DNA of 64,000 bases from Comamonas sp. lk (GTDB lineage: Bacteria; Pseudomonadota; Gammaproteobacteria; Burkholderiales; Burkholderiaceae_C). Both the position numbers and the translations under genes were made by a program. The stretch lies in assembly GCA_945869165.1 (NCBI GenBank), contig CAMBNY010000002.1:1-64000 (forward strand), in the 5' to 3' direction. Under the pieces are notes generated by a model. The model did not search any database and was not told the DNA's origin. It was given only the letters and a program-made list of their open reading frames with translations. Positions 40,505 through 50,180 of this stretch are shown here, one piece after another; position 1 is the first letter of the stretch, and each line of letters opens with the position of its first letter.

Positions 40505-41563
40505 ATGCCAAACAGCAACATGCCATTGCACGCGACGCCCACCATGCCCACCTCTAGTGTTCTTGCCGTCATGCCCTTAGGCTTCCCCTGGCAAACCATG
40601 GACCCGTTTTTGTTTTGTGTCCACCATGACGATGCCTACCCCCGCGGTAACGCTGACATGGGGCCCGACGCTAGCTTAGACGGCAGAAACATGGGACAGG
40701 ACTTCGAGGGCAAGGACGGATGGCGCATGTACCACGGCAGCACGGTGCCGGGCTTTCCCGCGCATCCGCACCGGGGTTTTGAAACCGTCACCATCGTGCG
40801 CCAGGGCTTTATCGACCATTCGGACTCTTTGGGTGCGACGGCTCGTTTCGGGCCAGGCGATGTGCAATGGCTCACGGCGGGCAAGGGCATTGTGCATTGC
40901 GAAATGTTTCCCCTGCGCAGCGCCGAGGCTCCCAACCCAGCCGAGTTATTCCAGATCTGGCTGAATTTACCAGCCCGTAAAAAAATGGCAGAACCCCACT
41001 TCACCATGCTCTGGGCCGACAGCGTTCCGCTTCTTGAATTAAGCGATGCGCAAGGGCGCAAGACCTTCGTGCAAGTGGTCGCAGGGGCGCTTGGGCATGC
41101 GCGCGGGGCAGCACCACCACCCGACTCCTGGGCCTCAGAAGTAGACTCCGACCTGGCCATTTGGACAATTCGTTTGCAGGCAGGTGCGCAGTGGACGATG
41201 CCGGGCGCACGCCATGCGCAAACCCGTCGGCGCTTGTATTACTTTCGGGGCAACGGGCTTAGCATCAACGGGCAATCCATACCCCCGCAATCGGTGGTGG
41301 AAGTGAAGGCCCAGGATGCGATTGCGCTACAAGGCGGCAGCGACGAGACGCAATTGTTGGTCCTACAAGGACGCCCTATCGGGGAGCCGGTGGCGCAGTA
41401 TGGCCCTTTTGTCATGAATACCCAGGCCGAAATCCATCAAGCCTTTGCCGATTACCGCCGTACCGAGTTCGGCGGATGGCCTTGGGGGCGTAGCGACCCG
41501 GTGCATGCGAGCGATAAAGGTCGATTTGCCCGGCACGCCGATGGCCGGATAGAGGAGCGCTGA
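40505..41563 (+). CDS. Pirin family protein
   Basis: MDPFLFCVHHDD...FPAHPHRGFETVTIVRQG...DVQWLTAGKGIVHCEMF. Confidence 0.92.
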   Translation: MPNSNMPLHATPTMPTSSVLAVMPLGFPWQTMDPFLFCVHHDDAYPRGNADMGPDASLDGRNMGQDFEGKDGWRMYHGSTVPGFPAHPHRGFETVTIVRQGFIDHSDSLGATARFGPGDVQWLTAGKGIVHCEMFPLRSAEAPNPAELFQIWLNLPARKKMAEPHFTMLWADSVPLLELSDAQGRKTFVQVVAGALGHARGAAPPPDSWASEVDSDLAIWTIRLQAGAQWTMPGARHAQTRRRLYYFRGNGLSINGQSIPPQSVVEVKAQDAIALQGGSDETQLLVLQGRPIGEPVAQYGPFVMNTQAEIHQAFADYRRTEFGGWPWGRSDPVHASDKGRFARHADGRIEER

Positions 41564-41687
41564 AGACAGCCCGTCCCTGGCGCCCGCCCGCGACACGTGC
41601 GAGCCCATCGCAATTCTTCAAAACCCTACCGCAAGCTGGCCGCTTGCTGCAAAATGCGCCCCTTCATGGTTTCACTAAGACGCATTC

Positions 41688-42782
41688 ATGTCACTCATTC
41701 CGGCGACCATACTTACAGGTTTTTTAGGCGCAGGTAAAACCACCTTGCTCAAACGCATCCTCACGGAGGCGCACGGGCAGAAGATCGCAGTGATCGAAAA
41801 CGAGTTTGGCGAGGAGAACATCGACAGCGATATTTTGGTGTCCGATACGCAAGAACAAATCATCCAGATGAGTAATGGCTGTGTCTGCTGCACCATCCGA
41901 GAAGACTTGCGCACCACCTTGCAGGAATTGGCGGAGAAAAAGCGTAAAGGAGAACTGAATTTTGACCGCGTGGTCATCGAAACCACCGGTTTGGCCGATC
42001 CCGGACCCGTAGCGCAAACCTTTTTCATGGATGATGAAGTAGCCGAATCCTATTTGCTGGACGCCATCTTGACTTTGGTGGACGCCAAACATGCGCCCGA
42101 GCAACTCAACGAACGCCAAGAAGCGCGCCGCCAAGTGGGATTTGCAGACCAAATTTTCATCAGCAAATCGGATTTGGTGAGCGCCGATGCACTAGGCGCG
42201 CTGACACACCGGCTCAAACACATGAATCCGCGCGCGCCGCAACATATTGCGCATTTTGGTCACATGGACATCAAAAACGTGCTCGACTTACACGGTTTTA
42301 ATCTCAATGCCACACTGGACATTGACCCGGAGTTTCTGAGCCCCGCAGACCATGACCATAACCATGACCATGCGGGTCACGATCACGGGCATGACCACGA
42401 TCATGGCCATCACCACCATGGGCCGGACTGCGACCATCCTTCGCACGGCGACGCGCAGGCGCATGGACACCACCACCATGTAGACGATGACGTCAAGAGT
42501 TTTGTATTTAAATCCGAGCGGCCCTTCGATCCGGGCAAGCTCGAAGACTTTCTGGGCGCTATCGTCAATATTTACGGCCCGCGCATGCTGCGCTATAAGG
42601 GTGTTTTGTACATGCAAGGCAGTGACCGAAAAGTCATATTCCAAGGCGTGCATCAACTAATGGGCAGCGACCTGGGCCCGCTGTGGGCAGCCCACGAACG
42701 TAAATCGAGCAAACTGGTATTTATCGGCATTGACCTGCCCAAAGACATACTTTTGCAGGGGATGGAACAGTCATTAGTATGA
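41688..42782 (+). CDS. CobW/COG0523 family GTPase with His-rich linker
   Basis: TGFLGAGKTTLLKRIL, GCVCCTIREDL, ETTGLADPGPV; linker DHDHNHDHAGHDHGHDHDHGHHHH. Confidence 0.93.
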   Translation: MSLIPATILTGFLGAGKTTLLKRILTEAHGQKIAVIENEFGEENIDSDILVSDTQEQIIQMSNGCVCCTIREDLRTTLQELAEKKRKGELNFDRVVIETTGLADPGPVAQTFFMDDEVAESYLLDAILTLVDAKHAPEQLNERQEARRQVGFADQIFISKSDLVSADALGALTHRLKHMNPRAPQHIAHFGHMDIKNVLDLHGFNLNATLDIDPEFLSPADHDHNHDHAGHDHGHDHDHGHHHHGPDCDHPSHGDAQAHGHHHHVDDDVKSFVFKSERPFDPGKLEDFLGAIVNIYGPRMLRYKGVLYMQGSDRKVIFQGVHQLMGSDLGPLWAAHERKSSKLVFIGIDLPKDILLQGMEQSLV

Positions 42783-42933
42783 AGGTTTTTGCCGTTTTCC
42801 GCGAAGCGGGCCCAGAGCCAGCGCTTGCCTGTACACTCGCGCGCCGACCAAGGGGGCCGGCAGATCAGGCAGGCCGCAAAACCGGCCTTCCCGATAGGGT
42901 CCCGCCTGAGCGCTTACTGAGAGGAGACACGAA

Positions 42934-43923
42934 TTGAACGCCACCAGCACCAAAAAGGCCAAGCCCCACGTGGCCGCCAAGCCGCAGCCAAAAGCTAAGG
43001 CGGTCGCGGCCAAGAGCACTAAGGCGGTAGCTACAGCGGCGAAAAAGCCGGTAGCACCGGTGAAATCCGTTGCCAAATCTCCACCAAAAGCCAACCCGCC
43101 TTCGGCAAAAAAAACAGTGACTACACCTGTGAAAAGTAAACCAGTAAGCAAAGTTGTCACTCCCCGGGCTGCACCCTTAGCCACAAAGCCCAAGGCGCCG
43201 GCGGCAACCGCAGCTAAACCTAAAGCGGTGCTCGCAAAACCTCCCGCACCGGCGGTCACTGTGGTGGCGCCCCCTAAATTGCTGGCAACACCCGCCGCGA
43301 CGGTCGGCCCAGCAGCGGTCCCAGTGAAATCCGGTCGGCCCTCTTCTCGCCTTGCGCAATTGACAGTGCCCTCTATGGCGCAGTCGGTGGCCTCGACGGC
43401 TGCGAAATCGAGTTTTGGCCCCTCGGGTGATCTCGAACCGCTGACACCTGTGATCCCGGCGCTAGTAAAGAAGGACAGCAAACTAGCCAACAACTGGAAA
43501 ACCAAACCCGTACACGAGCTCAGCGACGCCGAATTGCTCGCGATGCCGGATTCGGAATACATGAACGTTGTGCAAATGGCTGCCTTCCGACTTAAATTGG
43601 TTGTGCTCAAGCGCGATATTCTGAGCAATGCCGGTGAAACCACCGAACATCTTCGCGAAGACACTTCTGTCGTGCCCGACCCAGCAGACCGCGCGACCAT
43701 CGAGGAAGAACATGCACTGGAGTTGCGCACACGTGACCGTGAGCGCAAACTGTTGAAAAAAATCGAACAATCCATCGGTCGTATCGACGCCGGGGATTAC
43801 GGCTATTGCGATGAAACCGGCGAAGCCATCGGGGTCGGCCGCCTGCTGGCAAGGCCCACAGCCACGCTGTCCCTGGAAGCCCAGCAACGGCGCGAGCTCA
43901 AACAAAAAATGTTTGGTGATTGA
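42934..43923 (+). CDS. dksA: RNA polymerase-binding transcription factor DksA with long N-terminal extension, cysteine-poor finger
   Basis: TTG start after GAGGAGA; core YMNVVQMAAFRLKL...PDPADRATIEEEHALELRTRDRERKLLKKIEQSIGRIDAGDYGYCDETGEAIGVGRLLARPTATLSLEAQ. Confidence 0.9.
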   Translation: MNATSTKKAKPHVAAKPQPKAKAVAAKSTKAVATAAKKPVAPVKSVAKSPPKANPPSAKKTVTTPVKSKPVSKVVTPRAAPLATKPKAPAATAAKPKAVLAKPPAPAVTVVAPPKLLATPAATVGPAAVPVKSGRPSSRLAQLTVPSMAQSVASTAAKSSFGPSGDLEPLTPVIPALVKKDSKLANNWKTKPVHELSDAELLAMPDSEYMNVVQMAAFRLKLVVLKRDILSNAGETTEHLREDTSVVPDPADRATIEEEHALELRTRDRERKLLKKIEQSIGRIDAGDYGYCDETGEAIGVGRLLARPTATLSLEAQQRRELKQKMFGD

Positions 43924-43949
43924 ACATTTCGGAACAAACACCCTGAGCC

Positions 43950-44945
43950 ATGCGCCCCGAAGATACCTCTGATACGAACACCGGCGCCAAGACACAAATG
44001 GCGTACTCGGGTGTGGGTGGAAGTGATAGGGCGCGAGTCCTCCGAGTCTCGCGCCAACAGGAGTTTGCTCATTTACGTTTGCACATGGGTTCAGTCCAGG
44101 GCGTAAATACCGTGGCAGGAGTGCGCAGCCATACCGTACGGGACAAATCTATTTCACGCCAAGCGCTGGAAAAAATAGATCGGATCGGCGCCCAGTTGGA
44201 AAACCATTGGAGCCCAAGAGAAGTCAAAACCGCACCGATTGAGGCGCAAGCTGCGGTGTCTAGATTGGAAACGACCCTGTTGCCCGATCCGCCTTTCATG
44301 CTAGCGAAGCTGCCAGAAACGGCAATCCACAAATCCGTGGAGGTCCCCATGCTTACGCTGCCTAACCGTGCTAAACCGGCGTCCCACGAACAACCCGCGC
44401 AGAACCGAATGGAATGGATATCGAACCCAACGCTCGGTGAAGTAGCCCTCCTGTGTTTGCAACGTAAGGACGCTGCTGCGCAATCGCGATTGCGTGCCGC
44501 TTTGACCACGCAAAACGAGCGTACCCCGCTTGCATACCATCAAGCGCTACTACTCCTGGAAATCTGTCGCCTCCAAAACGACATGACAAGCTTTGACGAC
44601 ACCGTGATGGAGTATGTGCACTGGTGGAATGACACAGCGCCACTTTGGGAGGTGAAACCCGCGCCAAGGGCGCAATCGCCTTGGCACCTGCGAGGCGATA
44701 TGCAAGACGCAGACAACTTGCAATTACCCGAATTGAATTTAAGCCAAGAAGCAAAAACCTTGACTATTGACTGCACGGCATTGCTGCGCATGGACCAGCA
44801 GGCAGCGAAAGCACTTTTAGTCTGGTTACGGCGCGCGCAGTTGCTTAACTATGCCCTGCGCATGGAGACATCGTCGGTGCTGGTTTACTTGCAATGGACT
44901 GTCACAGGCATGGAAAAATTCGCCACGCTGCGAAAAACCTTCTAA
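43950..44945 (+). CDS. Hypothetical protein with STAS-like C-terminus
   Basis: Long ORF between dksA and mraZ; C-terminus LTIDCTALLRMDQQAAKALLVWLRRAQLLNYALRMETSSVLVYLQWTVTGM resembles a STAS fold. Confidence 0.55.
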   Translation: MRPEDTSDTNTGAKTQMAYSGVGGSDRARVLRVSRQQEFAHLRLHMGSVQGVNTVAGVRSHTVRDKSISRQALEKIDRIGAQLENHWSPREVKTAPIEAQAAVSRLETTLLPDPPFMLAKLPETAIHKSVEVPMLTLPNRAKPASHEQPAQNRMEWISNPTLGEVALLCLQRKDAAAQSRLRAALTTQNERTPLAYHQALLLLEICRLQNDMTSFDDTVMEYVHWWNDTAPLWEVKPAPRAQSPWHLRGDMQDADNLQLPELNLSQEAKTLTIDCTALLRMDQQAAKALLVWLRRAQLLNYALRMETSSVLVYLQWTVTGMEKFATLRKTF

Positions 44946-45168
44946 GTACCTAGCCCACCACCAAAGCGGCAGGATGACAGCCACCAGGCTCGGCGATTGA
45001 AGCCCGCCAGCGCTCAAATCCAATTCACCCGTTACTTTCACTGAAGATGCTAAGTGCTTAATTTAGAACATATTTTCTCTTGATTTCAGGAGAAAAACAG
45101 TTTCTAAGTCTTTGATTTCATTGGAAAAAACTTACACAAATCCTATTCCAAACCGCAATTTGCTGGTA

Positions 45169-45205
45169 AAGTGCAATTAAGTGCAAATAAGTGGAGGAAA
45201 GTGCC
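45169..45205 (+). promoter_or_regulatory. Putative MraZ-box array upstream of mraZ
   Basis: Four AAGTG direct repeats at exactly 10-bp period (45169, 45179, 45189, 45199). Confidence 0.8.
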
Positions 45206-45249
45206 AAAAACAAGGCCTTTCTCTCGTTAAGCTGGAATAAGAGGTTGTT

Positions 45250-45681
45250 GTGGTGTTTCAAGGTGCTTCTTCGCTCACGCTCGACGGAAAAGGGCGCCTT
45301 TCGGTGCCCACCCGGCACCGCGATGTTCTGAGCGCCACCGCCCAGGGCTTGCTGACCATCACCAAGCACCCGCATGGTTGCCTGATGGTTTTCCCCCGTC
45401 CCGAATGGGATGTTTTTCGTGACCGAATTTCGGCACTGCCCATGTCGGCGCAATGGTGGAAACGCATTTTTCTGGGTAATGCGATGGATGTTGAGCTTGA
45501 CGGTACGGGCCGCGTCCTGATCTCCCCCGAATTGCGCCAGGGTGCGGGCATCACAAAAGACACCATCTTGCTGGGCATGGGCAACCATTTCGAGCTTTGG
45601 GACAAAGCGGCTTACGAGGCGCAAGAAGCGAAGGCCATGCAAGAGCAAATGCCTGACGTGTTCAAAGACTTTTCTTTCTGA
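45250..45681 (+). CDS. mraZ: Transcriptional regulator MraZ
   Basis: [24 protein letters not shown]...[16 protein letters not shown] start; head of dcw cluster. Confidence 0.95.
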   Translation: MVFQGASSLTLDGKGRLSVPTRHRDVLSATAQGLLTITKHPHGCLMVFPRPEWDVFRDRISALPMSAQWWKRIFLGNAMDVELDGTGRVLISPELRQGAGITKDTILLGMGNHFELWDKAAYEAQEAKAMQEQMPDVFKDFSF

Positions 45682-45683
45682 GC

Positions 45684-46643
45684 GTGCCCATGGACGCGGC
45701 TGCGCAACACACCACTGTCTTGCTTACAGAAGCGGTTGACGCGCTTTTGACGTGCGCAGACACCGCGGACACCACCGCGCAGGACGGCTTGTACGTAGAT
45801 GCGACGTTTGGCCGCGGCGGCCACACCCGTTTGCTGCTAAGCCGACTGTCCCCATCTGCAAGGGTGCTGGCATTTGACCGCGATCCCGACGCCGTGGCCC
45901 AGGCGTCCTCGCTGCACGATCCCCGCTTCTCCATTCGCCAGCAAAGTTTTTCCCATATTGCTGAGCTAGAAGCGTCCAGCGCCGCAGGTATTTTGATGGA
46001 CCTCGGCGTGAGTTCACCCCAAATTGATACCCCGTCGCGCGGCTTTAGTTTTCGCTTTGACGGCCCCCTGGATATGCGCATGGACACTACGCGCGGGCAA
46101 AGCGTGGCCCAGTGGTTGGTCGATGCAACCGTAGAGAAAATTGCGGAGGTAATACGTGAGTATGGCGAAGAGCGGTTTGCTGGCCAGATTGCAAAGGCAA
46201 TTGTCGCGCACAGGCAGGAACGTGGGCCGATTGAAAGTACCACCGAGCTTGCCCAACTCGTGGCTGACACCGTCAAGACCCGCGAGCCGGGGCAGAACCC
46301 TGCTACACGCACCTTCCAAGCGTTTCGGATTTTCATCAACGCCGAATTGGAAGAGCTTGGGCAAGCGCTAGAGGCCTCACTTGATGTGCTTGCGCCGGGC
46401 GGCCGCTTGGTGGTCATTAGTTTTCACTCGCTGGAAGACCGTATCGTCAAGCAATTCATTGCGCGCCACTCCAAGGACGAATACGACCGGCGTCGGCCTT
46501 TTGCAGCGCCGCGGCCCATGCGACTGCGAGCCCTGGGGCGCAGTCGCCCAAGTGCCGCAGAAATTAGCGCCAATGCGCGCGCGCGTAGCGCCATCATGCG
46601 TGTTGCCGTGCGCAATAGCGCTGTCTTGGGCTTGGCTGCATGA
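45684..46643 (+). CDS. rsmH: 16S rRNA (cytosine1402-N4)-methyltransferase
   Basis: [12 protein letters not shown]...[26 protein letters not shown]. Confidence 0.95.
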   Translation: MPMDAAAQHTTVLLTEAVDALLTCADTADTTAQDGLYVDATFGRGGHTRLLLSRLSPSARVLAFDRDPDAVAQASSLHDPRFSIRQQSFSHIAELEASSAAGILMDLGVSSPQIDTPSRGFSFRFDGPLDMRMDTTRGQSVAQWLVDATVEKIAEVIREYGEERFAGQIAKAIVAHRQERGPIESTTELAQLVADTVKTREPGQNPATRTFQAFRIFINAELEELGQALEASLDVLAPGGRLVVISFHSLEDRIVKQFIARHSKDEYDRRRPFAAPRPMRLRALGRSRPSAAEISANARARSAIMRVAVRNSAVLGLAA

Positions 46644-46924
46644 CACGGGTCAGTTTGCTGCTCATCATTGCCACGCTGGGCAGCGCCATGTACCTAGTGA
46701 GCGTGCAGTACGAGTCGCGCCGCCTGTTCACCGAGCTCGAGCGCGCGCAGCGCGAAGGGCGTCGCTTGAAGACTGAATTTGAACGCCTCGAAGTGGAAAA
46801 GCGCAGCCAGGCCACGCCCGCGCGCGTGGAACGCGTGGCACGCGAGAAACTGCAAATGCACCAGGTGACGCCTGGCATTACCCTGTACATGGGACAGGCC
46901 CAAAGTCCGGAGCAGCACCCATGA
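46640..46924 (+). CDS. ftsL: Cell division protein FtsL
   Basis: Small single-TM coiled-coil protein between rsmH and ftsI. Confidence 0.9.
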   Translation: MTRVSLLLIIATLGSAMYLVSVQYESRRLFTELERAQREGRRLKTEFERLEVEKRSQATPARVERVAREKLQMHQVTPGITLYMGQAQSPEQHP

Positions 46925-48663
46925 GCCGCAGCATCCGCTACACCGCCAGCCCCTTGCTTACCAGCCGCACACCGGTATGGCGCAGCAAATTGGTGGTTTC
47001 AGCCTTGGCGTTAGGCTTTGTGGGTCTGGGCGCCCGCGCGGCCTACATTCAGGTGTTTAACAACGACTTTTTCCAACGTCAGGGTGAGGTGCGCTACAGC
47101 CGCACACTGGAGCTGCCGGCCAACCGGGGGCGCATTCTGGATCGCAACGGCCTGATTTTGGCCTCCAGCGTGCCCTCGCCCAGTATTTGGGCTATTCCCG
47201 AGGAAGTGGACCTCGATGACGCCCAGCGCAATAACTTGGCCAAATTGCTGGAACTGCCCTTGGCCGAGTTGAATAAAAAACTCGCCGATGAAGACAAAAG
47301 CTTTGTCTGGCTCAAGCGCCATGTGGAGCCGGAGAAAGCCAAGCAAATCGCAGAGGCCGGCTTCAAAGGCATATCCCAGCGTACCGAATTCAAACGCCAA
47401 TACCCCGAAGGTGAAGCCGCTGCCCATGTAGTGGGTTTCACCAATGTGGAAGACAACGGACAAGAAGGCATTGAACTGCTCTACAACAGCACTTTGCTGG
47501 GCCGCCCCGGCTCGCGCCATGTAATTAAAGATCGCCTGGGCCAGGCCGTAGAGCAAGTCGGTGAAAGTGTGCCTCCGGTGGCAGGCAAAGACGTGCAACT
47601 GAGCATCGACACCAAGGTGCAGTTTTTTGCCTACCAAAAGCTGCGTGATGCCGTCGTGAATAATCGCGCCCAAGCGGGTAGTGTTGTAGTCTTGGACGCC
47701 AACACGGGTGAGGTCCTCGCCTTGGCCAATTACCCCAGCTACAACCCGGAAAAACGGCTCAACCTGAGCGGAGCGCAACTGCGCAACCGCGCGCTGACGG
47801 ATACCTTTGAGCCTGGTTCGGTGATGAAACCATTCACCATCGGTCTGGCACTGGAAACCGGGCGTGTCCAAACCTCCACCATCATTGACACGGCGCCCGG
47901 TTCAGTCACGATAACCGGCACGACGCTTCGTGACACCCACCCGCATGGTGCCTTGACCGTCGAGCAAGTCATACAAGTCTCCAGCAATGTGGGTACCACC
48001 AAGATCGCCATGCAGATGCCCGCCAGCGAAATGTGGGAGACCTTCTCTGGCGCAGGATTCGGACAAAAGCCGCAAATCGAATTCCCCGGCGCGGTGCCCG
48101 GCAAACTGCGGCCTTACAAAAGTTGGCGACCGATTGAACAGGCCTCCGCCTCTTACGGCTATGGTCTGTCGGCATCCTTGTTTCAAATGGTGCGTTCCTA
48201 CACGGTGTTCTCGCATGATGGGCAAATCATTCGCGCCACGCTGCTCAAAAACGACGAGCCGGCAGTCGGTGTCCCTGTGTTTTCCAGCGACACCGCCGCC
48301 AAAGTACGCAAGATGCTGCAAATGGCCGCTGGACCTGGGGGCACAGGTCCCAAAGCGCAAACTGCCGGTTATTCGGTGGGCGGAAAATCCGGCACCGTTT
48401 ACAGGCAAATGGGCAAAGGCTATGGCAGCGATGGCAACCGCAAATACCGTAGTTTCTTTGTCGGCATGGCGCCCATCGACAAGCCGCGCATCATCGTGGG
48501 CGTCATGCTCGACGAACCCAGCGCAGGCAAATACTTTGGTGGCGAGGTAGCCGCGCCGGTGTTCAGCCAGACAGTACAGCAAACCCTGCGCGTCATGGGC
48601 GTACAGCCCGATATCAGCATCCGCCCGCAAATCGTAGCCACCGCCGTGCAGGAAAGCTTTTGA
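46921..48663 (+). CDS. ftsI: Penicillin-binding protein 3 (FtsI)
   Basis: NRGRILDRNGLILASS; FEPGSVMKPFTIGLAL; VGGKSGTVYR. Confidence 0.95.
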   Translation: MSRSIRYTASPLLTSRTPVWRSKLVVSALALGFVGLGARAAYIQVFNNDFFQRQGEVRYSRTLELPANRGRILDRNGLILASSVPSPSIWAIPEEVDLDDAQRNNLAKLLELPLAELNKKLADEDKSFVWLKRHVEPEKAKQIAEAGFKGISQRTEFKRQYPEGEAAAHVVGFTNVEDNGQEGIELLYNSTLLGRPGSRHVIKDRLGQAVEQVGESVPPVAGKDVQLSIDTKVQFFAYQKLRDAVVNNRAQAGSVVVLDANTGEVLALANYPSYNPEKRLNLSGAQLRNRALTDTFEPGSVMKPFTIGLALETGRVQTSTIIDTAPGSVTITGTTLRDTHPHGALTVEQVIQVSSNVGTTKIAMQMPASEMWETFSGAGFGQKPQIEFPGAVPGKLRPYKSWRPIEQASASYGYGLSASLFQMVRSYTVFSHDGQIIRATLLKNDEPAVGVPVFSSDTAAKVRKMLQMAAGPGGTGPKAQTAGYSVGGKSGTVYRQMGKGYGSDGNRKYRSFFVGMAPIDKPRIIVGVMLDEPSAGKYFGGEVAAPVFSQTVQQTLRVMGVQPDISIRPQIVATAVQESF

Positions 48664-50180
48664 TGCAGGCCAGTTTGCATAGCCCCCAAGAAGCCGCACA
48701 ATGGTTGCGCGGGCGCGCCGTTTCAGCACTGCGTACAGACCATCGCAAGCTGCAAGCGGGCGAAGGCTATCTGGCTTATACCGGCCACACCGTGGACGCA
48801 AGGCGTTTTGTAAGTCAGGCGCTGCAAGCTGGTGCCCATGCCTGTCTGATAGAAGCGCAGGATGCAGATCAAATTGCCCAAGATCCGCAGCGCATCGCCA
48901 GCTACGCAAATCTTAAAGCGCACAGCGGGAAAATCGCCGCCGCGTTTTACGGTAACCCGTCACGTCAACTGCAGGTGCTGGCAGTAACCGGCACCAATGG
49001 CAAAACATCGACGGCCTGGTGGCTCGCGCAGGCACTCAACAGCCTAGGCAAAACGGACCAGTGCGCGCTCATTGGTACGCTGGGCATCGGCATCCCAGAG
49101 CGCAATAGCAGCAGCCTCCATGGCTTGTCTGGCAGTGGTTTAACTACACCGGATGGGGTTCTGTTGCAACACAGTTTGCGGGTTTTCCTAGACCAGGGTT
49201 TGCAATTTTGCGCGCTAGAAGCCTCTTCCATCGGAATCGAAGAAAGTCGCCTGGACGGCACTGGCTTGCGCCTTGCCATCTTCACCAATTTCACGCAGGA
49301 CCATCTGGACTATCACGGCACGATGCAAGCCTACTGGGCAGCCAAACGGCGCTTGTTCGATTGGCCGGGTCTGCAGGCGGCAGTCGTGAATATCGATGAT
49401 GACCACGGAGCGCTATTAGCACAGGACTTGGGCGAAGCGTCAGCGCACATCGACCTGTGGACGGTGTCCATGCTGAAACCGGCACGCTTACAGGCATGTG
49501 ATGTCAGCAGCACTGCGCAAGGACTGCGTTTCTCGGTCCGCGAAGGAAAGCAGCGCTGTGCAGTGCAAACCCGCATCATCGGCAGCTACAACGTCTCCAA
49601 CCTATTGGGCGTATTGGGCGCACTGCGCGCCTCGGGCATGGACCTGGCGAGTGCGGTACAAGCTTGTAGTGCACTCACCTCGGTTCCGGGGCGTTTGCAA
49701 TGCGTCGGGGGTGACGATGCGCCTCTGGCAGTGATCGACTACGCGCACACCCCCGATGCTTTACAAAAAACCTTAGAGGTACTTAGGCCTGTGGCACAAG
49801 CACGTGGCGGCGCACTGTGGTGCCTGTTTGGCTGCGGCGGTGATCGCGACAACGCCAAGCGTCCGCTGATGGGCGCAATCGCCGCAAGTCTGGCCGACGA
49901 CATCGTGGTGACCAGCGACAACCCCCGGCTTGAGAGCACTTCGTCCATCATCGCCCATATTCTCGCCGGCATGGGTGGACGCAAAGCGGTGCACGTACAA
50001 GCGGACCGGGCATTGGCTATTTCCCACACACTTGCGCATGCAGCGCCGCAGGATGTAGTGTTGATCGCGGGCAAAGGCCACGAGTCAAGCCAAGAAATTG
50101 CCGGGAAAAAAATTGATTTTTCCGATTTGGCGCATGCCGAGCAGGCATTGGCAGCACGGCAAACCAAGGTGATTGCATGA
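48663..50180 (+). CDS. murE: UDP-MurNAc-tripeptide synthetase
   Basis: VTGTNGKTSTAWWLA; SDNPRLESTSSIIAHI. Confidence 0.95.
   Translation: MQASLHSPQEAAQWLRGRAVSALRTDHRKLQAGEGYLAYTGHTVDARRFVSQALQAGAHACLIEAQDADQIAQDPQRIASYANLKAHSGKIAAAFYGNPSRQLQVLAVTGTNGKTSTAWWLAQALNSLGKTDQCALIGTLGIGIPERNSSSLHGLSGSGLTTPDGVLLQHSLRVFLDQGLQFCALEASSIGIEESRLDGTGLRLAIFTNFTQDHLDYHGTMQAYWAAKRRLFDWPGLQAAVVNIDDDHGALLAQDLGEASAHIDLWTVSMLKPARLQACDVSSTAQGLRFSVREGKQRCAVQTRIIGSYNVSNLLGVLGALRASGMDLASAVQACSALTSVPGRLQCVGGDDAPLAVIDYAHTPDALQKTLEVLRPVAQARGGALWCLFGCGGDRDNAKRPLMGAIAASLADDIVVTSDNPRLESTSSIIAHILAGMGGRKAVHVQADRALAISHTLAHAAPQDVVLIAGKGHESSQEIAGKKIDFSDLAHAEQALAARQTKVIA

Noticed and set aside
42348-42479. Possible short tandem repeat/CRISPR-like array
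   Set aside because: It is simply the His/Asp codon run of the COG0523 linker; no repeat-spacer structure.
42774-43775. 333-aa minus-strand ORF (Gly/Ala/Thr-rich) opposite dksA
   Set aside because: Shadow of the repetitive Ala/Lys/Pro-coding DNA of the dksA extension; no independent start signal or family match.
47902-48909. 335-aa minus-strand ORF opposite ftsI/murE
   Set aside because: Overlaps two confident genes; no recognisable domain.
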